The notes beneath the pieces were generated by a model. The model saw nothing but the letters and a program-made list of their open reading frames with translations, was not told the origin of the DNA and did no database searches. A stretch of 64,000 bases of DNA, taken from positions 16,929-80,928 of the forward strand of contig NZ_JPMX01000013.1 in assembly GCF_000761485.1 (NCBI RefSeq), read 5' to 3'. Made by a program: the position numbers and the translations under genes. The DNA is from Modestobacter caceresii (GTDB taxonomy: Bacteria; Actinomycetota; Actinomycetes; Mycobacteriales; Geodermatophilaceae). Within the stretch, counting starts at the first letter, position 1; each line of letters begins with the position of its first letter. Shown here one piece after another: positions 34,241-42,339 of this stretch.

Positions 34241-35329
34241 TCAGGTGCGGACCAGGACGTCGGGGCGCAGCAGTCCCAGCTCGTCGCGGGTGGTCGGCCA
34301 CAGGCCGTCGGTGGTGAGCACCTCCGGGCCGCCGTCGCCCAGGAGCAGGGTGTCCTCGATCTTCACCCCGGGGGCGGACGGGTTCCACGCGACGGCCTGT
34401 CCGGCCACCAGCTGGACCTCGCTCTCCGGGGTGGCGACCGGGTCGCGCCCCCAGTAGCCGGTCGGGCCGCCCTGGTGGTGCCGGGTCCACTCGTCGGCCG
34501 CGAAGCCCTGGTCGGCGTAGGCGCTGGCGCCGGCGGCGAAGACCTCACCGAGCGCGCGTCCGGGGGTGGAGGCGGCCAGGAACGCCGTCTCCACCGCGCG
34601 GATCCGTGCGTCGGCATCGGCCTCGGTGGCGGTCGGCGGCGCGAGGGCGACCCAGCGTGTCGCGTTCGCGATCAGCCCGTGCCGCCGCGCGCACACGACG
34701 AGCATCACCCGCCGGCCGAGCACCCCGTCGGTGGGCAGCGCGTGCCGGAAGGGCAGCCGCGCCTCCCCGGCGACCAGGACGACGAACGGTTCGGCCCCGC
34801 GGGCGATCAGCTCACCGCCGAGCCGGGCCGCAGCCTCGCGCTCGGTCGTCCGGGGCTCCAGCGACAGTGCGGTCGCGGTCAGCGCCTCGGCGGCGTCCCG
34901 GCCGAGTCGGCGGTACCGCTCGGTCTCGACCGGGAGCAGGCTCGCCCGGGCGGCCCGCAGCCCCTCCGCGGCGACCCGGTCGGCCTCGGTCAGCACTCCC
35001 GGGGTGCCCGGAGCCAGGTCGGGCCCCAGCAGCGGTGCCCACCAGTTGGTCACCTGCACCCGGACGTCGGCGGGCAGCTCCTCGGCGGCGAGCCGGTCGG
35101 CCTCGTTGTTCGGCACGAACACGGTGTCCCCGGCGGCGTCGACCACGACGGCGATCACCCCGTCCTCGGCGGACAGCTTGACGGCCGGCCGGGCGCCGTC
35201 CAGGTACCAGGACAGCGAGCCCACCGAGGTGAGCACCAGTCGCTCCTGCCCGGTCCGGCGCAGCAGGTCGAGCACGCGTTCGCGCTTGCCCGCCCGATCG
35301 GCGGCCGACGGTCGGTCCAGGTGGTGCAC
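34241..35329 (-). CDS. M24-like protein with lost metal ligands
   Basis: A 362-residue protein with the creatinase N-terminal domain followed by the pita-bread fold of M24 aminopeptidases. In metal enzymes the ligands are Asp, Asp, His, Glu, Glu. Here the first two Asp positions appear to be Val (about 211, VMLVVCARRHGLI) and Asn (about 222, ANATRW), and the first Glu is Asn (AWNPSAPG); the His (HHQGGPTGYWG) and last Glu (KIEDT) remain. It is therefore probably not a metallopeptidase and may act like creatinase, without metal, or be a lyase. GTG at 35329 follows a perfect GGAGG. It is the last gene of the LacI operon. Confidence 0.78.
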   Translation of the reverse strand: MHHLDRPSAADRAGKRERVLDLLRRTGQERLVLTSVGSLSWYLDGARPAVKLSAEDGVIAVVVDAAGDTVFVPNNEADRLAAEELPADVRVQVTNWWAPLLGPDLAPGTPGVLTEADRVAAEGLRAARASLLPVETERYRRLGRDAAEALTATALSLEPRTTEREAAARLGGELIARGAEPFVVLVAGEARLPFRHALPTDGVLGRRVMLVVCARRHGLIANATRWVALAPPTATEADADARIRAVETAFLAASTPGRALGEVFAAGASAYADQGFAADEWTRHHQGGPTGYWGRDPVATPESEVQLVAGQAVAWNPSAPGVKIEDTLLLGDGGPEVLTTDGLWPTTRDELGLLRPDVLVRT

Positions 35330-35348
35330 GGTGTCCTCCGGTGGTTGG

Positions 35349-36446
35349 TCAGGCGAGCCGGCGGGTGCTGTCGCGCAGCACCACCTCGGCATGGACCTTG
35401 ACGGCCTGGCTCGTGGTCTGTGGTTCGGTGTCCAGCGCCAGCTGCGCCGCCCGGGCGCCCATCTCCTCCAGCGGCAGGTGCACCGACGTGAGCGAGGGCA
35501 CGACGTCGCGCAGCGGGGCGATGTCGTCGAAGCCGGCCAGCGAGACGTCGTCCGGCACGCGCACGCCGGCGGCCCGGAAGCCGGCCAGCGCGCCGAGGGC
35601 CATCACGTCGTTGACGGCGAAGACGCAGGTCGGCAGCGGGCCCTGGGCGATCAGCCGGGCGGCCAGGCTCTCCCCGCCCTCCCGGGTGAACTCCCCGTGC
35701 AGCACCTGCAGGTCGGCGACGTCGACCCCCTCGGCGACCAGGCCCTCCCGGAAGCCGGTCAGCCGGTCACGGGAGGTCAGCAGCCCGCGTGGCCCGGCGA
35801 GCACCGCGAAGCGGCGGTGGCCCAGCCGGCACAGCTCGCGGGCCAGGGCGCGGGCCCCGGTGCGGTTCTGCGGCACCACGGCGTGGGTGCCCAGCCGGTC
35901 CTGGCTGATCACCGCGGCCTGGCCGCCGGCCGCCGCATAGCCCTCGAGCTCGTGGGCCAGCCGCTCGTTGTGCGCCCGGTCGGTGGTGCGGCTGCCGCAG
36001 ATGATCAGCGCACGCACCCGGTGGGAGCGCATCGTCTGGACGAACTCCAGCTCGCGGTCGACGTCGCTGTGCGTGCTGGCCAGGAACACCACGAGCTCGC
36101 GCTCCTCGACCTGCCGCATCACCCCGCCGGCGATGCTGGAGAAGTACGGGTCCAGGACGTCGTGGATGATCAGGCCGACCACGTTGCTGGCCCCCCGGGC
36201 CACCGCCTGGGCCTGCGCGTTCGGCGTGTACCGGAGCTCCTGGGCCGCGGCCAGCACCCGGCCGCGATGCGGTTCACCGACCGAGCGGCTGCCGCTGAGC
36301 ACCCGGGAGGCCGTGGCCAGCGAGACGCCGGCGTGGGCGGCGACCTCGGAGAGCAGCACGGGGCCGCTGCGCCGGACGGCGGGGGCCCCGACGACCTCGT
36401 CCGGCGTGGCCCGGCGGCCGGTCGGGCTCTCCCGAGCAGCGGTCAT
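35349..36446 (-). CDS. LacI-family transcriptional regulator of the sugar-acid locus
   Basis: A 365-residue regulator. The HTH (LLSEVAAHAGVSLATASRVLSGSRSVGEPHRGRVLAAAQELRYTPN) starts near residue 31 after an unusual 30-residue N-terminal extension. The hinge and periplasmic-binding-type effector domain follow (VVGLIIHDVLDPYFSSIAGGVMRQ ... VFAVNDVMALGALAGFRAAGVRVPDDVSLAGFDD). It probably binds the AAAGCGCTT-type operators at the divergent promoters here and possibly those before the pectate lyase and MsmK genes. ATG at 36446 overlaps the PmoA-like gene stop (ATGA). Confidence 0.9.
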   Translation of the reverse strand: MTAARESPTGRRATPDEVVGAPAVRRSGPVLLSEVAAHAGVSLATASRVLSGSRSVGEPHRGRVLAAAQELRYTPNAQAQAVARGASNVVGLIIHDVLDPYFSSIAGGVMRQVEERELVVFLASTHSDVDRELEFVQTMRSHRVRALIICGSRTTDRAHNERLAHELEGYAAAGGQAAVISQDRLGTHAVVPQNRTGARALARELCRLGHRRFAVLAGPRGLLTSRDRLTGFREGLVAEGVDVADLQVLHGEFTREGGESLAARLIAQGPLPTCVFAVNDVMALGALAGFRAAGVRVPDDVSLAGFDDIAPLRDVVPSLTSVHLPLEEMGARAAQLALDTEPQTTSQAVKVHAEVVLRDSTRRLA

Positions 36447-37360
36447 CGCCGTCCACCTTGGCCCGGCGCGGCCGTGAGCGCATCCCCGATGGCCTCGGAA
36501 CCCGGCGTCCCGTCGGCCACCAGGGCCCGGAAGCTGCGGGTGGTGGCCGCCCCGGGGGCGAGCCGCACCGGGTGCTCGGCGGCCAGCTGGGAGCCCAGGC
36601 CCGGGTAGTCGTCGACGCGGACGAACCAGGGGTCGCCCTGGGTGGTCTCGTCGGTGCCGGCCAGCGCCACGGTGAACGGCGCCGGGCCGGTGGCGGCGAA
36701 GGCCACCCAGGCCGTCCGGGTGCCGTGCACGGCGTCCTCGCCCTCGGCGTCCGGGCTCCACACCCGGGCCCCGGTCACCGGGGGGAACCGCCAGAACAGC
36801 CCGCCGTAGCCGGCGCCGCTGCGCCCGTTGGTGGCGGGGCTGCCCAGCTCCACCGGGGCGTCGGTGGTGTTGCGCAGGGTGGTGGTCAGGTCGAGGGTCC
36901 AGGCGCCGGGGAGCGGGGCGGGCGCCGCCTTCACGGTGCGCTCCTCGGTGAGCAGCGTGCGCCCGTCCGGGCCCAGCCAGTCGAGGGTCTCCCGGAAGCC
37001 GTCGGGTGCCTGCGCCGTCCACCCGGTGTGCACCTGGCGGCCGTGGTCGGCCCGCCAGGTGTAGCCCTGGTCGCGCAGGTAGGTGCGGCCGCCCCAGACG
37101 TTCGCGCCGCCGACGTCCTGCAGGGTGACCGAGACGCCCAGGTGCCAGCGGTGGTCCTCGGGCTGGGCGTCGGTGACCGGGGTGCCGGCCAGGGTGCTGA
37201 CCGGGTGCAGGAACGGCCGGGGGGCGAGCACACCGGGGAGCCCGGCGCCGTCCCAGCAGGTGGCGACCACGGTGCCGGCGACCGTCAGCGTGGCCAGAAT
37301 CGCGCCGGCCGGGGACGGCTCCTCGGGGACGTGCCCCTGGTGCAGGGCCTTGAGCGCCAT
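36443..37360 (-). CDS. PmoA-like (DUF6807) protein
   Basis: A 305-residue soluble protein of the PmoA/DUF6807 family. Recognisable segments are RPFLHPVSTLAGTPVTDAQPEDHRWHLGVSVTLQDVGGANVWGGRTY and NGRSGAGYGGLFWRFPP; the fold is a galactose-mutarotase-like beta sandwich. Family members occur in carbohydrate loci next to Gfo/Idh oxidoreductases, but no reaction has been firmly assigned to my knowledge. His and Asp residues in PEDHRWHLG are candidates for the active site. Coupled to LacI downstream (ATGA) and 2 bases from the Gfo/Idh gene upstream. Confidence 0.8.
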   Translation of the reverse strand: MALKALHQGHVPEEPSPAGAILATLTVAGTVVATCWDGAGLPGVLAPRPFLHPVSTLAGTPVTDAQPEDHRWHLGVSVTLQDVGGANVWGGRTYLRDQGYTWRADHGRQVHTGWTAQAPDGFRETLDWLGPDGRTLLTEERTVKAAPAPLPGAWTLDLTTTLRNTTDAPVELGSPATNGRSGAGYGGLFWRFPPVTGARVWSPDAEGEDAVHGTRTAWVAFAATGPAPFTVALAGTDETTQGDPWFVRVDDYPGLGSQLAAEHPVRLAPGAATTRSFRALVADGTPGSEAIGDALTAAPGQGGRR

Positions 37361-37362
37361 GG

Positions 37363-38556
37363 TCAGTGCCCCACCGGGGACGGCGCGGCACCCGGCCGCC
37401 GCACGGTCGGGGCCGTGGCCCAGGGAGCGCCGAGCTCGGAGAACAGCCGCAGCTCCTCCGCGGCCCGGTCGACCAGCGCGTCGATGCCCGGGACGACCTG
37501 GTGGGCGGTGGTGCCCTCGCCCTCGGCCCGCCGGTACCCGGCCGGGACCTCCGCCGGGTCCGGGGCGCAGCGCACCGCCTCCACGACCTCCATGAAGGAG
37601 CGCGTCGCCGACGGGGGGACGAGCAGCGGCCGGGTGCGGTCGCCGAGGTGGGCCAGCAGGTCCTCGAGCAGGTCGGCGGCGTCGTGCGTCGTGGTCTCGT
37701 CGACGCCGTCGGCCTGCAGCCGCACCTCACCGGTCTTGTAGGAGAGCGTGATCCGCCCGGTGCTCCCGTGCACGACGAGGACGGGGTCGCGAGGGTGCTC
37801 AGCGGCCAGCGTCGCGGCGATGGTCACGACCGTCCCGTCGGCGGTGCGGATCCGCAGGCAGGAGGTGTCGTCGGCCTCGATCGGGTTCGCCCGGTAGAGC
37901 TCGACCTCGATGGTCTCCAGCGAGCCGGCACCGGTGGCGCCGGCCAGGGCCAGGGCGGTGGCGACCGCGTGGGCGAAGGGGTTGGTCAGGGCGCCGTCGA
38001 CGACCGGCACCCCGTCGACGCTGCGCCGCCCGGCCCAGCCGGCCCGGCCGTAGTAGGACGCGTCCCGGACCCACGCGCAGGCGCCGCCGATGCCCCGGAC
38101 CGCGCCGATCGCCCCGCCCTCGACCAGCGAGCGCACCCGGCCGATGGCCGCCGAGCCCAGGCTCTGGAAGCCGATCTGGCAGGCCGCCCCGGTGCCCTCG
38201 ATGCCCTCGATCAGCCGGTCGAACTCGGCCAGCGTCGGGGTGGGGGGCTTCTCCAGCAGCACGGCGCTGCCCGCCCGGGCGGCGGTGAGCGCCAGGTCGG
38301 TGTGGGTGTGGATCGGCGTGCAGATGATGGTCACGTCGGGGCTCGTCGCCGCGAGCAGCTCGTCCAACGAGGCGGCGACGGGGACGTCGCCGGCCAGTGC
38401 GCGCAGCTCGTCGTCCAGCGGTCGCGGGTCGCAGATCCCGACCAGACGGACGTCGCCGACCGCAGCCAGACGGCGCAGGTTCTGCAGGTGCCAGCGACCG
38501 TGGCCGTGGGCTCCGACGAGCACCACCCGGCCAGCGCTGCGGGACTGTTCTGGCAC
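37363..38556 (-). CDS. Gfo/Idh/MocA family oxidoreductase
   Basis: A 397-residue NAD(P)-dependent dehydrogenase. The nucleotide motif is VVLVGAHGHGRWHLQNL; the family EKP motif is VLLEKPPTPTLAEFDRL (Lys catalytic), and the catalytic His region is probably DGALTNPFAHAVATAL. It should oxidise or reduce a sugar, sugar acid or inositol-type compound. First gene of the minus-strand LacI operon. GTG at 38556 with AAGGGGG upstream. Confidence 0.88.
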   Translation of the reverse strand: MPEQSRSAGRVVLVGAHGHGRWHLQNLRRLAAVGDVRLVGICDPRPLDDELRALAGDVPVAASLDELLAATSPDVTIICTPIHTHTDLALTAARAGSAVLLEKPPTPTLAEFDRLIEGIEGTGAACQIGFQSLGSAAIGRVRSLVEGGAIGAVRGIGGACAWVRDASYYGRAGWAGRRSVDGVPVVDGALTNPFAHAVATALALAGATGAGSLETIEVELYRANPIEADDTSCLRIRTADGTVVTIAATLAAEHPRDPVLVVHGSTGRITLSYKTGEVRLQADGVDETTTHDAADLLEDLLAHLGDRTRPLLVPPSATRSFMEVVEAVRCAPDPAEVPAGYRRAEGEGTTAHQVVPGIDALVDRAAEELRLFSELGAPWATAPTVRRPGAAPSPVGH

Positions 38557-38632
38557 GTGATCCCCCTTGACCGAGCCAGTCGTCGGCGCGGTCGCCGACG
38601 GGACGCTGAGCGTAGCCAGACCTGCCGCGATG

Positions 38633-38646
38633 GGAAAGGGCTTGCC
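38633..38646. promoter_or_regulatory. LacI-type operator for the minus-strand operon
   Basis: GGAAAGGGCTTGCC matches the operator before the MsmK gene (GGAAAGCGCTTGCC) except for one base. It lies 77 bases upstream of the Gfo/Idh start, the right place for autoregulation of the lacI-containing operon. Confidence 0.45.
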
Positions 38647-38762
38647 GACGCGTCGGTCGCGACGCGCCGGGTCGGAAGTCGCGGGTGGGCGCGAAAACCC
38701 AGGTCAGCCGGCCGTGACGACGCTCGTGGCCGGATCGTGACCGGGTGGCCCGAGTCGACTCG

Positions 38763-38821
38763 TTGACAGGCCGGAGCGGACGCGAGTAGAAAGCGCTTAC
38801 CCACTTGTGAGGCAGCGCACA
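38763..38821 (+). promoter_or_regulatory. Promoter-operator unit 1 of sugar transporter operon
   Basis: TTGACA (38763-38768), 18 bases, then TAGAAA (38787-38792) overlapping the LacI-type operator AGAAAGCGCTTACC (38788-38801). A CRP-like site TGTGA-GGCAGC-GCACA follows at 38806-38821. Confidence 0.65.
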
Positions 38822-38857
38822 GCGGCAGCCGGGTGGCCCGGACGGTCTCGTCGAGCG

Positions 38858-38916
38858 TTGACAGCAGTTCGGCCGGGGGTCTAGAAAGCGCTTACCAGCA
38901 TGTGAGCCACTGCACA
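38858..38916 (+). promoter_or_regulatory. Promoter-operator unit 2 of sugar transporter operon
   Basis: TTGACA (38858-38863), 18 bases, then TAGAAA (38882-38887) overlapping AGAAAGCGCTTACC (38883-38896), and CRP-like TGTGA-GCCACT-GCACA at 38901-38916. Element order and spacing are identical to unit 1, while the spacers between differ. Confidence 0.68.
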
Positions 38917-38969
38917 TCCGACGCACCGGACGAAGCCGTCCGGCGAGCTGCACAGAGAGGTGAGAGCCC

Positions 38970-39935
38970 GTGTCGTCAACGCTCGACGTGCCGTCGCGCG
39001 AACGCTCGCACGACGAGGCTCCCGGAGCCACGGGTCGTGCTGCGCCCCGTGGGCGGAAGTGGTGGACGGCTCGGCTCACGCCGTACCTGTTCCTCGCTCC
39101 GTGGTTCGCCGGCCTGCTGTTCATCACCGCCGGGCCGATCGCTGCATCGGCCTACCTGTCCTTCACCGACTACAGCCTCATCGGTGCGCCGGAGTGGATC
39201 GGGCTGGCCAACTTCGAGCGGATGTTCGACGACCCGCGCTTCTACCAGTCGCTGAAGGTCACGTTCATCTACGTCGCCGTCTCGGTGCCGATCCAGCTGG
39301 CGTTCGCACTGTTCCTGGCGATGATCCTGGACCGCGGCCTGCGCGGCCTGGCGCTCTACCGGTCGATCTACTACCTGCCGTCGCTGATCGGCGGCAGCGT
39401 CGCGATCGCCATCCTGTGGCGGCAGATCTTCGGCTCCGACGGGCTGCTCAACCAGGTGCTCCGGTTCGTGGGGTTCGAGAACCCGCCCGGCTGGGTCTCC
39501 GACCCCGACTACGCCCTCGGCACGCTGATCATCCTGAACGTCTGGACCTTCGGTGCCCCGATGGTCATCTTCCTGGCCGGGCTGCGGCAGATCCCGACCA
39601 TGTACTACGAGGCGGCGTCCCTGGACGGCGCGGGGAAGGTCCGGCAGTTCCTGCAGGTCACCCTGCCGCTGCTCTCGCCGATCATCTTCTTCAACCTCGT
39701 GCTGCAGACGATCAACGCGTTCCAGACGTTCACGCAGGCGTTCATCGTGAGCGGCGGCACCGGTGGTCCGGCCGACTCCACGCTCTTCTACACGCTCTAC
39801 CTCTACCAGCGCGGCTTCGGCAACTTCGACATGGGCTACGCCTCGGCGCTGGCCTGGTTCCTCCTGCTCATCGTCGGTGGCCTGACCGCGATCAACTTCT
39901 TCGCATCGAAGTACTGGGTGTTCTATGGCGACTGA
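38970..39935 (+). CDS. Carbohydrate ABC transporter permease 1
   Basis: A 321-residue MalF-type permease with six membrane segments (LTPYLFLAPWFAGLLFITAGPIAASAYLSF is the first). The ATPase-docking EAA loop is YYEAASLDGAGKVRQFLQVTLPLLSP. It forms the membrane channel with the next gene's product. Starts with GTG at 38970 behind AGAGAGG; its end overlaps permease 2 by 11 bases. Confidence 0.93.
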   Translation: MSSTLDVPSRERSHDEAPGATGRAAPRGRKWWTARLTPYLFLAPWFAGLLFITAGPIAASAYLSFTDYSLIGAPEWIGLANFERMFDDPRFYQSLKVTFIYVAVSVPIQLAFALFLAMILDRGLRGLALYRSIYYLPSLIGGSVAIAILWRQIFGSDGLLNQVLRFVGFENPPGWVSDPDYALGTLIILNVWTFGAPMVIFLAGLRQIPTMYYEAASLDGAGKVRQFLQVTLPLLSPIIFFNLVLQTINAFQTFTQAFIVSGGTGGPADSTLFYTLYLYQRGFGNFDMGYASALAWFLLLIVGGLTAINFFASKYWVFYGD

Positions 39936-40815
39936 CCTGACCGTGGCCCCCCCTGTGGCCGCCACGGAGAAGCTCCCCGACCGCAAGAAGAAGCAGCGGC
40001 CGCGTTGGCTGGCGCACATCGTGCTCATCCTCGGTGCGCTGCTCATGCTCTATCCGCTGCTGTGGATGCTCTCCAGCTCGTTCAAGTTCACCGAGGACAT
40101 CTTCAGCCAGACCGGGCTGATCCCGGAGCGCGTCACCGGGCAGAACTACCCCGACGGCTGGACCGCCCTGCCGCGGGACTTCGGCCACTACATCTGGAAC
40201 TCGCTGGTCATCGTCGTCGGTTCCATCATCGGCAACCTGCTGGCCTGCTCCCTGGCGGCCTACGCATTCGCGCGGCTGGACTTCAAGTTCAAGAAGTTCT
40301 GGTTCGCGGTGATGCTCGGGACGATGATGCTGCCGATCCACGTGGTGATCGTGCCGCAGTACATCCTGTTCTCCGAGCTCGAGTGGATCAACACGTACTG
40401 GCCGTTGATCGTGCCGAAGCTGCTGGCCACCGACGGCTTCTTCATCTTCCTGATGGTGCAGTTCATCCGGGGCATCCCGACCGAACTGGACGAGGCCGCC
40501 CGGATCGACGGCTGTGGGCACTTCGCGATCTTCTGGCGGATCGTGATCCCGCTGTCGGTGCCGGCCCTGGCCACCACGGCCATCTTCACCTTCATCTGGA
40601 CCTGGAACGACTTCTTCAGCCAGCTGATCTTCCTGACCGACCCGGAGATGTACACCGTCCCGGTCGCCCTGCGGACGTTCGTCGACGCGACGAGCCAGAC
40701 GCCGTGGGGTCCTGTCTTCGCCATGTCGATCGTCGCCCTGGCGCCGGTCTTCGGCTTCTTCCTCGCGGGCCAGCGCTATCTCGTCCGAGGCATCGCCACC
40801 ACGGGGCTCAAGTGA
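39925..40815 (+). CDS. Carbohydrate ABC transporter permease 2
   Basis: A 296-residue MalG-type permease with six membrane segments (HIVLILGALLMLYPLLWMLSSSFK begins the first) and the EAA loop ELDEAARIDGCGHFAIFWRIVIPLSVP. It pairs with permease 1. No ATPase gene is in this operon; the MsmK-type ATPase encoded at 49.0 kb, under a similar operator, is the likely energiser. Confidence 0.93.
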   Translation: MATDLTVAPPVAATEKLPDRKKKQRPRWLAHIVLILGALLMLYPLLWMLSSSFKFTEDIFSQTGLIPERVTGQNYPDGWTALPRDFGHYIWNSLVIVVGSIIGNLLACSLAAYAFARLDFKFKKFWFAVMLGTMMLPIHVVIVPQYILFSELEWINTYWPLIVPKLLATDGFFIFLMVQFIRGIPTELDEAARIDGCGHFAIFWRIVIPLSVPALATTAIFTFIWTWNDFFSQLIFLTDPEMYTVPVALRTFVDATSQTPWGPVFAMSIVALAPVFGFFLAGQRYLVRGIATTGLK

Positions 40816-40829
40816 CACCACCACACGGC

Positions 40830-40874
40830 TCACGCGGCACCCGTTCACGCCGCACCCATTCACGCAGCACTTAC
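40830..40874. repeat. Three 15-bp tandem repeats before the binding-protein gene
   Basis: TCACGCGGCACCCGT, TCACGCCGCACCCAT and TCACGCAGCACTTAC follow one another head to tail between permease 2 and the binding-protein gene, ending next to a perfect AAGGAGG ribosome site. They may separate or tune translation of the highly needed binding protein. Confidence 0.6.
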
Positions 40875-40889
40875 AAGGAGGTAAGGAAC

Positions 40890-42257
40890 GTGCACACGAA
40901 CCGGACGAATTGGGCGCGTGCGCCCTGGCCCACCCGCCTCGGCGTGACCGGCGGCGTCCTCGGGCTGCTGCTCACCACCGCGGCCTGCGGCGGCGACAGC
41001 GGCGGCGGAGGCGGTGGTGCGGCTGCCGACGGCGGCACCACCCGAGAGGACGGGCCGGTCAGCATGCGGATGTCGTGGTGGGGCAGTGACACCCGGCACG
41101 CGGCCACCCAGCAGCTGATCGACCTCTACGAGTCGCAGAACGAGGGCGTCACGATCGAGGGCGACTTCACCGGCTTCGCCGACTACTGGGACCGGCTCGC
41201 CACGGGCACCGCCGGTGGCCAGGCGCCGTGCGTCATGCAGCAGGACACCCGCTACGTGCGGGAGTACGCCGACCGCAACGCGCTGCTGGACCTGACGCCG
41301 TACATCGAGGACGGCACCATCGACACCAGCAACCTCGACGAGAACGTCGCCGAGACGGGCATGGTCGAGGACGCCACCTACGCGATCCCGACCGGTGTCA
41401 ACGCCTTCTCCCTGGTCGTCGACCCGCAGGCCTACGCCGCCGCCGGCGTCGAGCTGCCCGACGACTCGTCCTGGACGTGGGACGAGATGGTCGAGACCGC
41501 CGCCCAGGTCACCGAGGCGACCGGCGGGCAGGTGTACGGCATGCAGGCGATGGGCCTCAACGGTGGCGACACCAACTTCGAGGTCTACGCCCGGGAGCAG
41601 GGCGAGGCGCTGTTCGACGAGAACGGCGAGATCGGCTTCACCCAGGAGACCCTGGCCGAGTGGTGGAACATCGAGAAGCAGGCGTCCGAGACCGGCGCCG
41701 AGCCGCCGCCGTCCACCACCGTCGAGGTCTTCAACGGCGGTGTCGACCAGGCGCTGGTCGCCACCGGCCGGGGTGCCTCGGGGTTCTGGTGGACCAACGA
41801 GCTGCCCGCCCTGACCGCAGGGGCCGGCACCGAGCTGCAGTTCATGCGGTTCCCCACCGAGGAGGGGGACGGCGAGACCGGCATGTACCTGAAGCCGGCC
41901 ATGTTCTGGGCGGTCAGCAGCAGCTGCGAGAGCCCGCAGGAGGCCGCGATGCTCGTCGACTGGCTGATCAACTCCGAGGACGCGGTGGAGATCATCAAGG
42001 CCGACCGCGGCCTGCCGGTGAACACCGAGCTGCGTGACCAGATCGCCCCGACGCTGGACCCGGCCGGCCAGGCCGCAGTGTCCTTCGTCGAGGAGATCAC
42101 CCCCGACCTGCAGGACCCGCCGGCGCTGCCCCCGCAGGGCGCCGGTGAGGTGCAGGCGATCCTGCAGCGTTACACCGAGCAGATCCTGTTCGACCAGATC
42201 TCGGTGGAGGACGCCGCCGAGCGGTTCATGACCGAGGTCGAGTCGGCGATCGCCTGA
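40890..42257 (+). CDS. Carbohydrate ABC transporter substrate-binding lipoprotein
   Basis: A 455-residue family 1 extracellular solute-binding protein. The signal peptide ends in the lipobox LTTAAC, followed by a Gly-rich linker. The mature part (MRMSWWGSDTRHAATQQLIDLYESQNEGVTIEGDFTGFADYWDRLAT) is typical of sugar and oligosaccharide binders. GTG at 40890 has the ideal AAGGAGGT site 7 bases upstream. It is outside the membrane and delivers the substrate to the two permeases. Substrate unknown; regulon context hints at uronates or oligogalacturonides. Confidence 0.92.
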   Translation: MHTNRTNWARAPWPTRLGVTGGVLGLLLTTAACGGDSGGGGGGAAADGGTTREDGPVSMRMSWWGSDTRHAATQQLIDLYESQNEGVTIEGDFTGFADYWDRLATGTAGGQAPCVMQQDTRYVREYADRNALLDLTPYIEDGTIDTSNLDENVAETGMVEDATYAIPTGVNAFSLVVDPQAYAAAGVELPDDSSWTWDEMVETAAQVTEATGGQVYGMQAMGLNGGDTNFEVYAREQGEALFDENGEIGFTQETLAEWWNIEKQASETGAEPPPSTTVEVFNGGVDQALVATGRGASGFWWTNELPALTAGAGTELQFMRFPTEEGDGETGMYLKPAMFWAVSSSCESPQEAAMLVDWLINSEDAVEIIKADRGLPVNTELRDQIAPTLDPAGQAAVSFVEEITPDLQDPPALPPQGAGEVQAILQRYTEQILFDQISVEDAAERFMTEVESAIA

Positions 42258-42263
42258 TCGGCG

Positions 42264-42298
42264 GCCAGGGGGCGGCCGGTCACCGGCCGCCCCCTGGC
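42264..42298 (+). terminator. Intra-operon stem-loop after binding-protein gene
   Basis: A perfect 16-bp inverted repeat (GCCAGGGGGCGGCCGG and complement) with a 3-base loop follows the binding-protein stop by 6 bases. Because the operon continues on the same strand, it may be an attenuating terminator or a 3' stabiliser that keeps binding-protein message high relative to the catabolic genes. Confidence 0.65.
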
Positions 42299-42339
42299 AC
42301 CCCTCCCTGCGCCACCCGCCCCACCACCGAGAGGGAGAC

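Larger units (their letters stand above)
38557..38969. promoter_or_regulatory. Divergent control region of the sugar-acid locus
   Basis: This 413-base region separates the minus-strand Gfo/Idh-LacI operon from the plus-strand transporter operon. It holds two near-identical plus-strand promoter-operator units about 95 bases apart (annotated separately) and, nearer the minus-strand gene, GGAAAGGGCTTGCC at 38633-38646, which differs by one base from the MsmK operator and could mediate autorepression of the lacI operon. No gene is seen. Confidence 0.6.
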
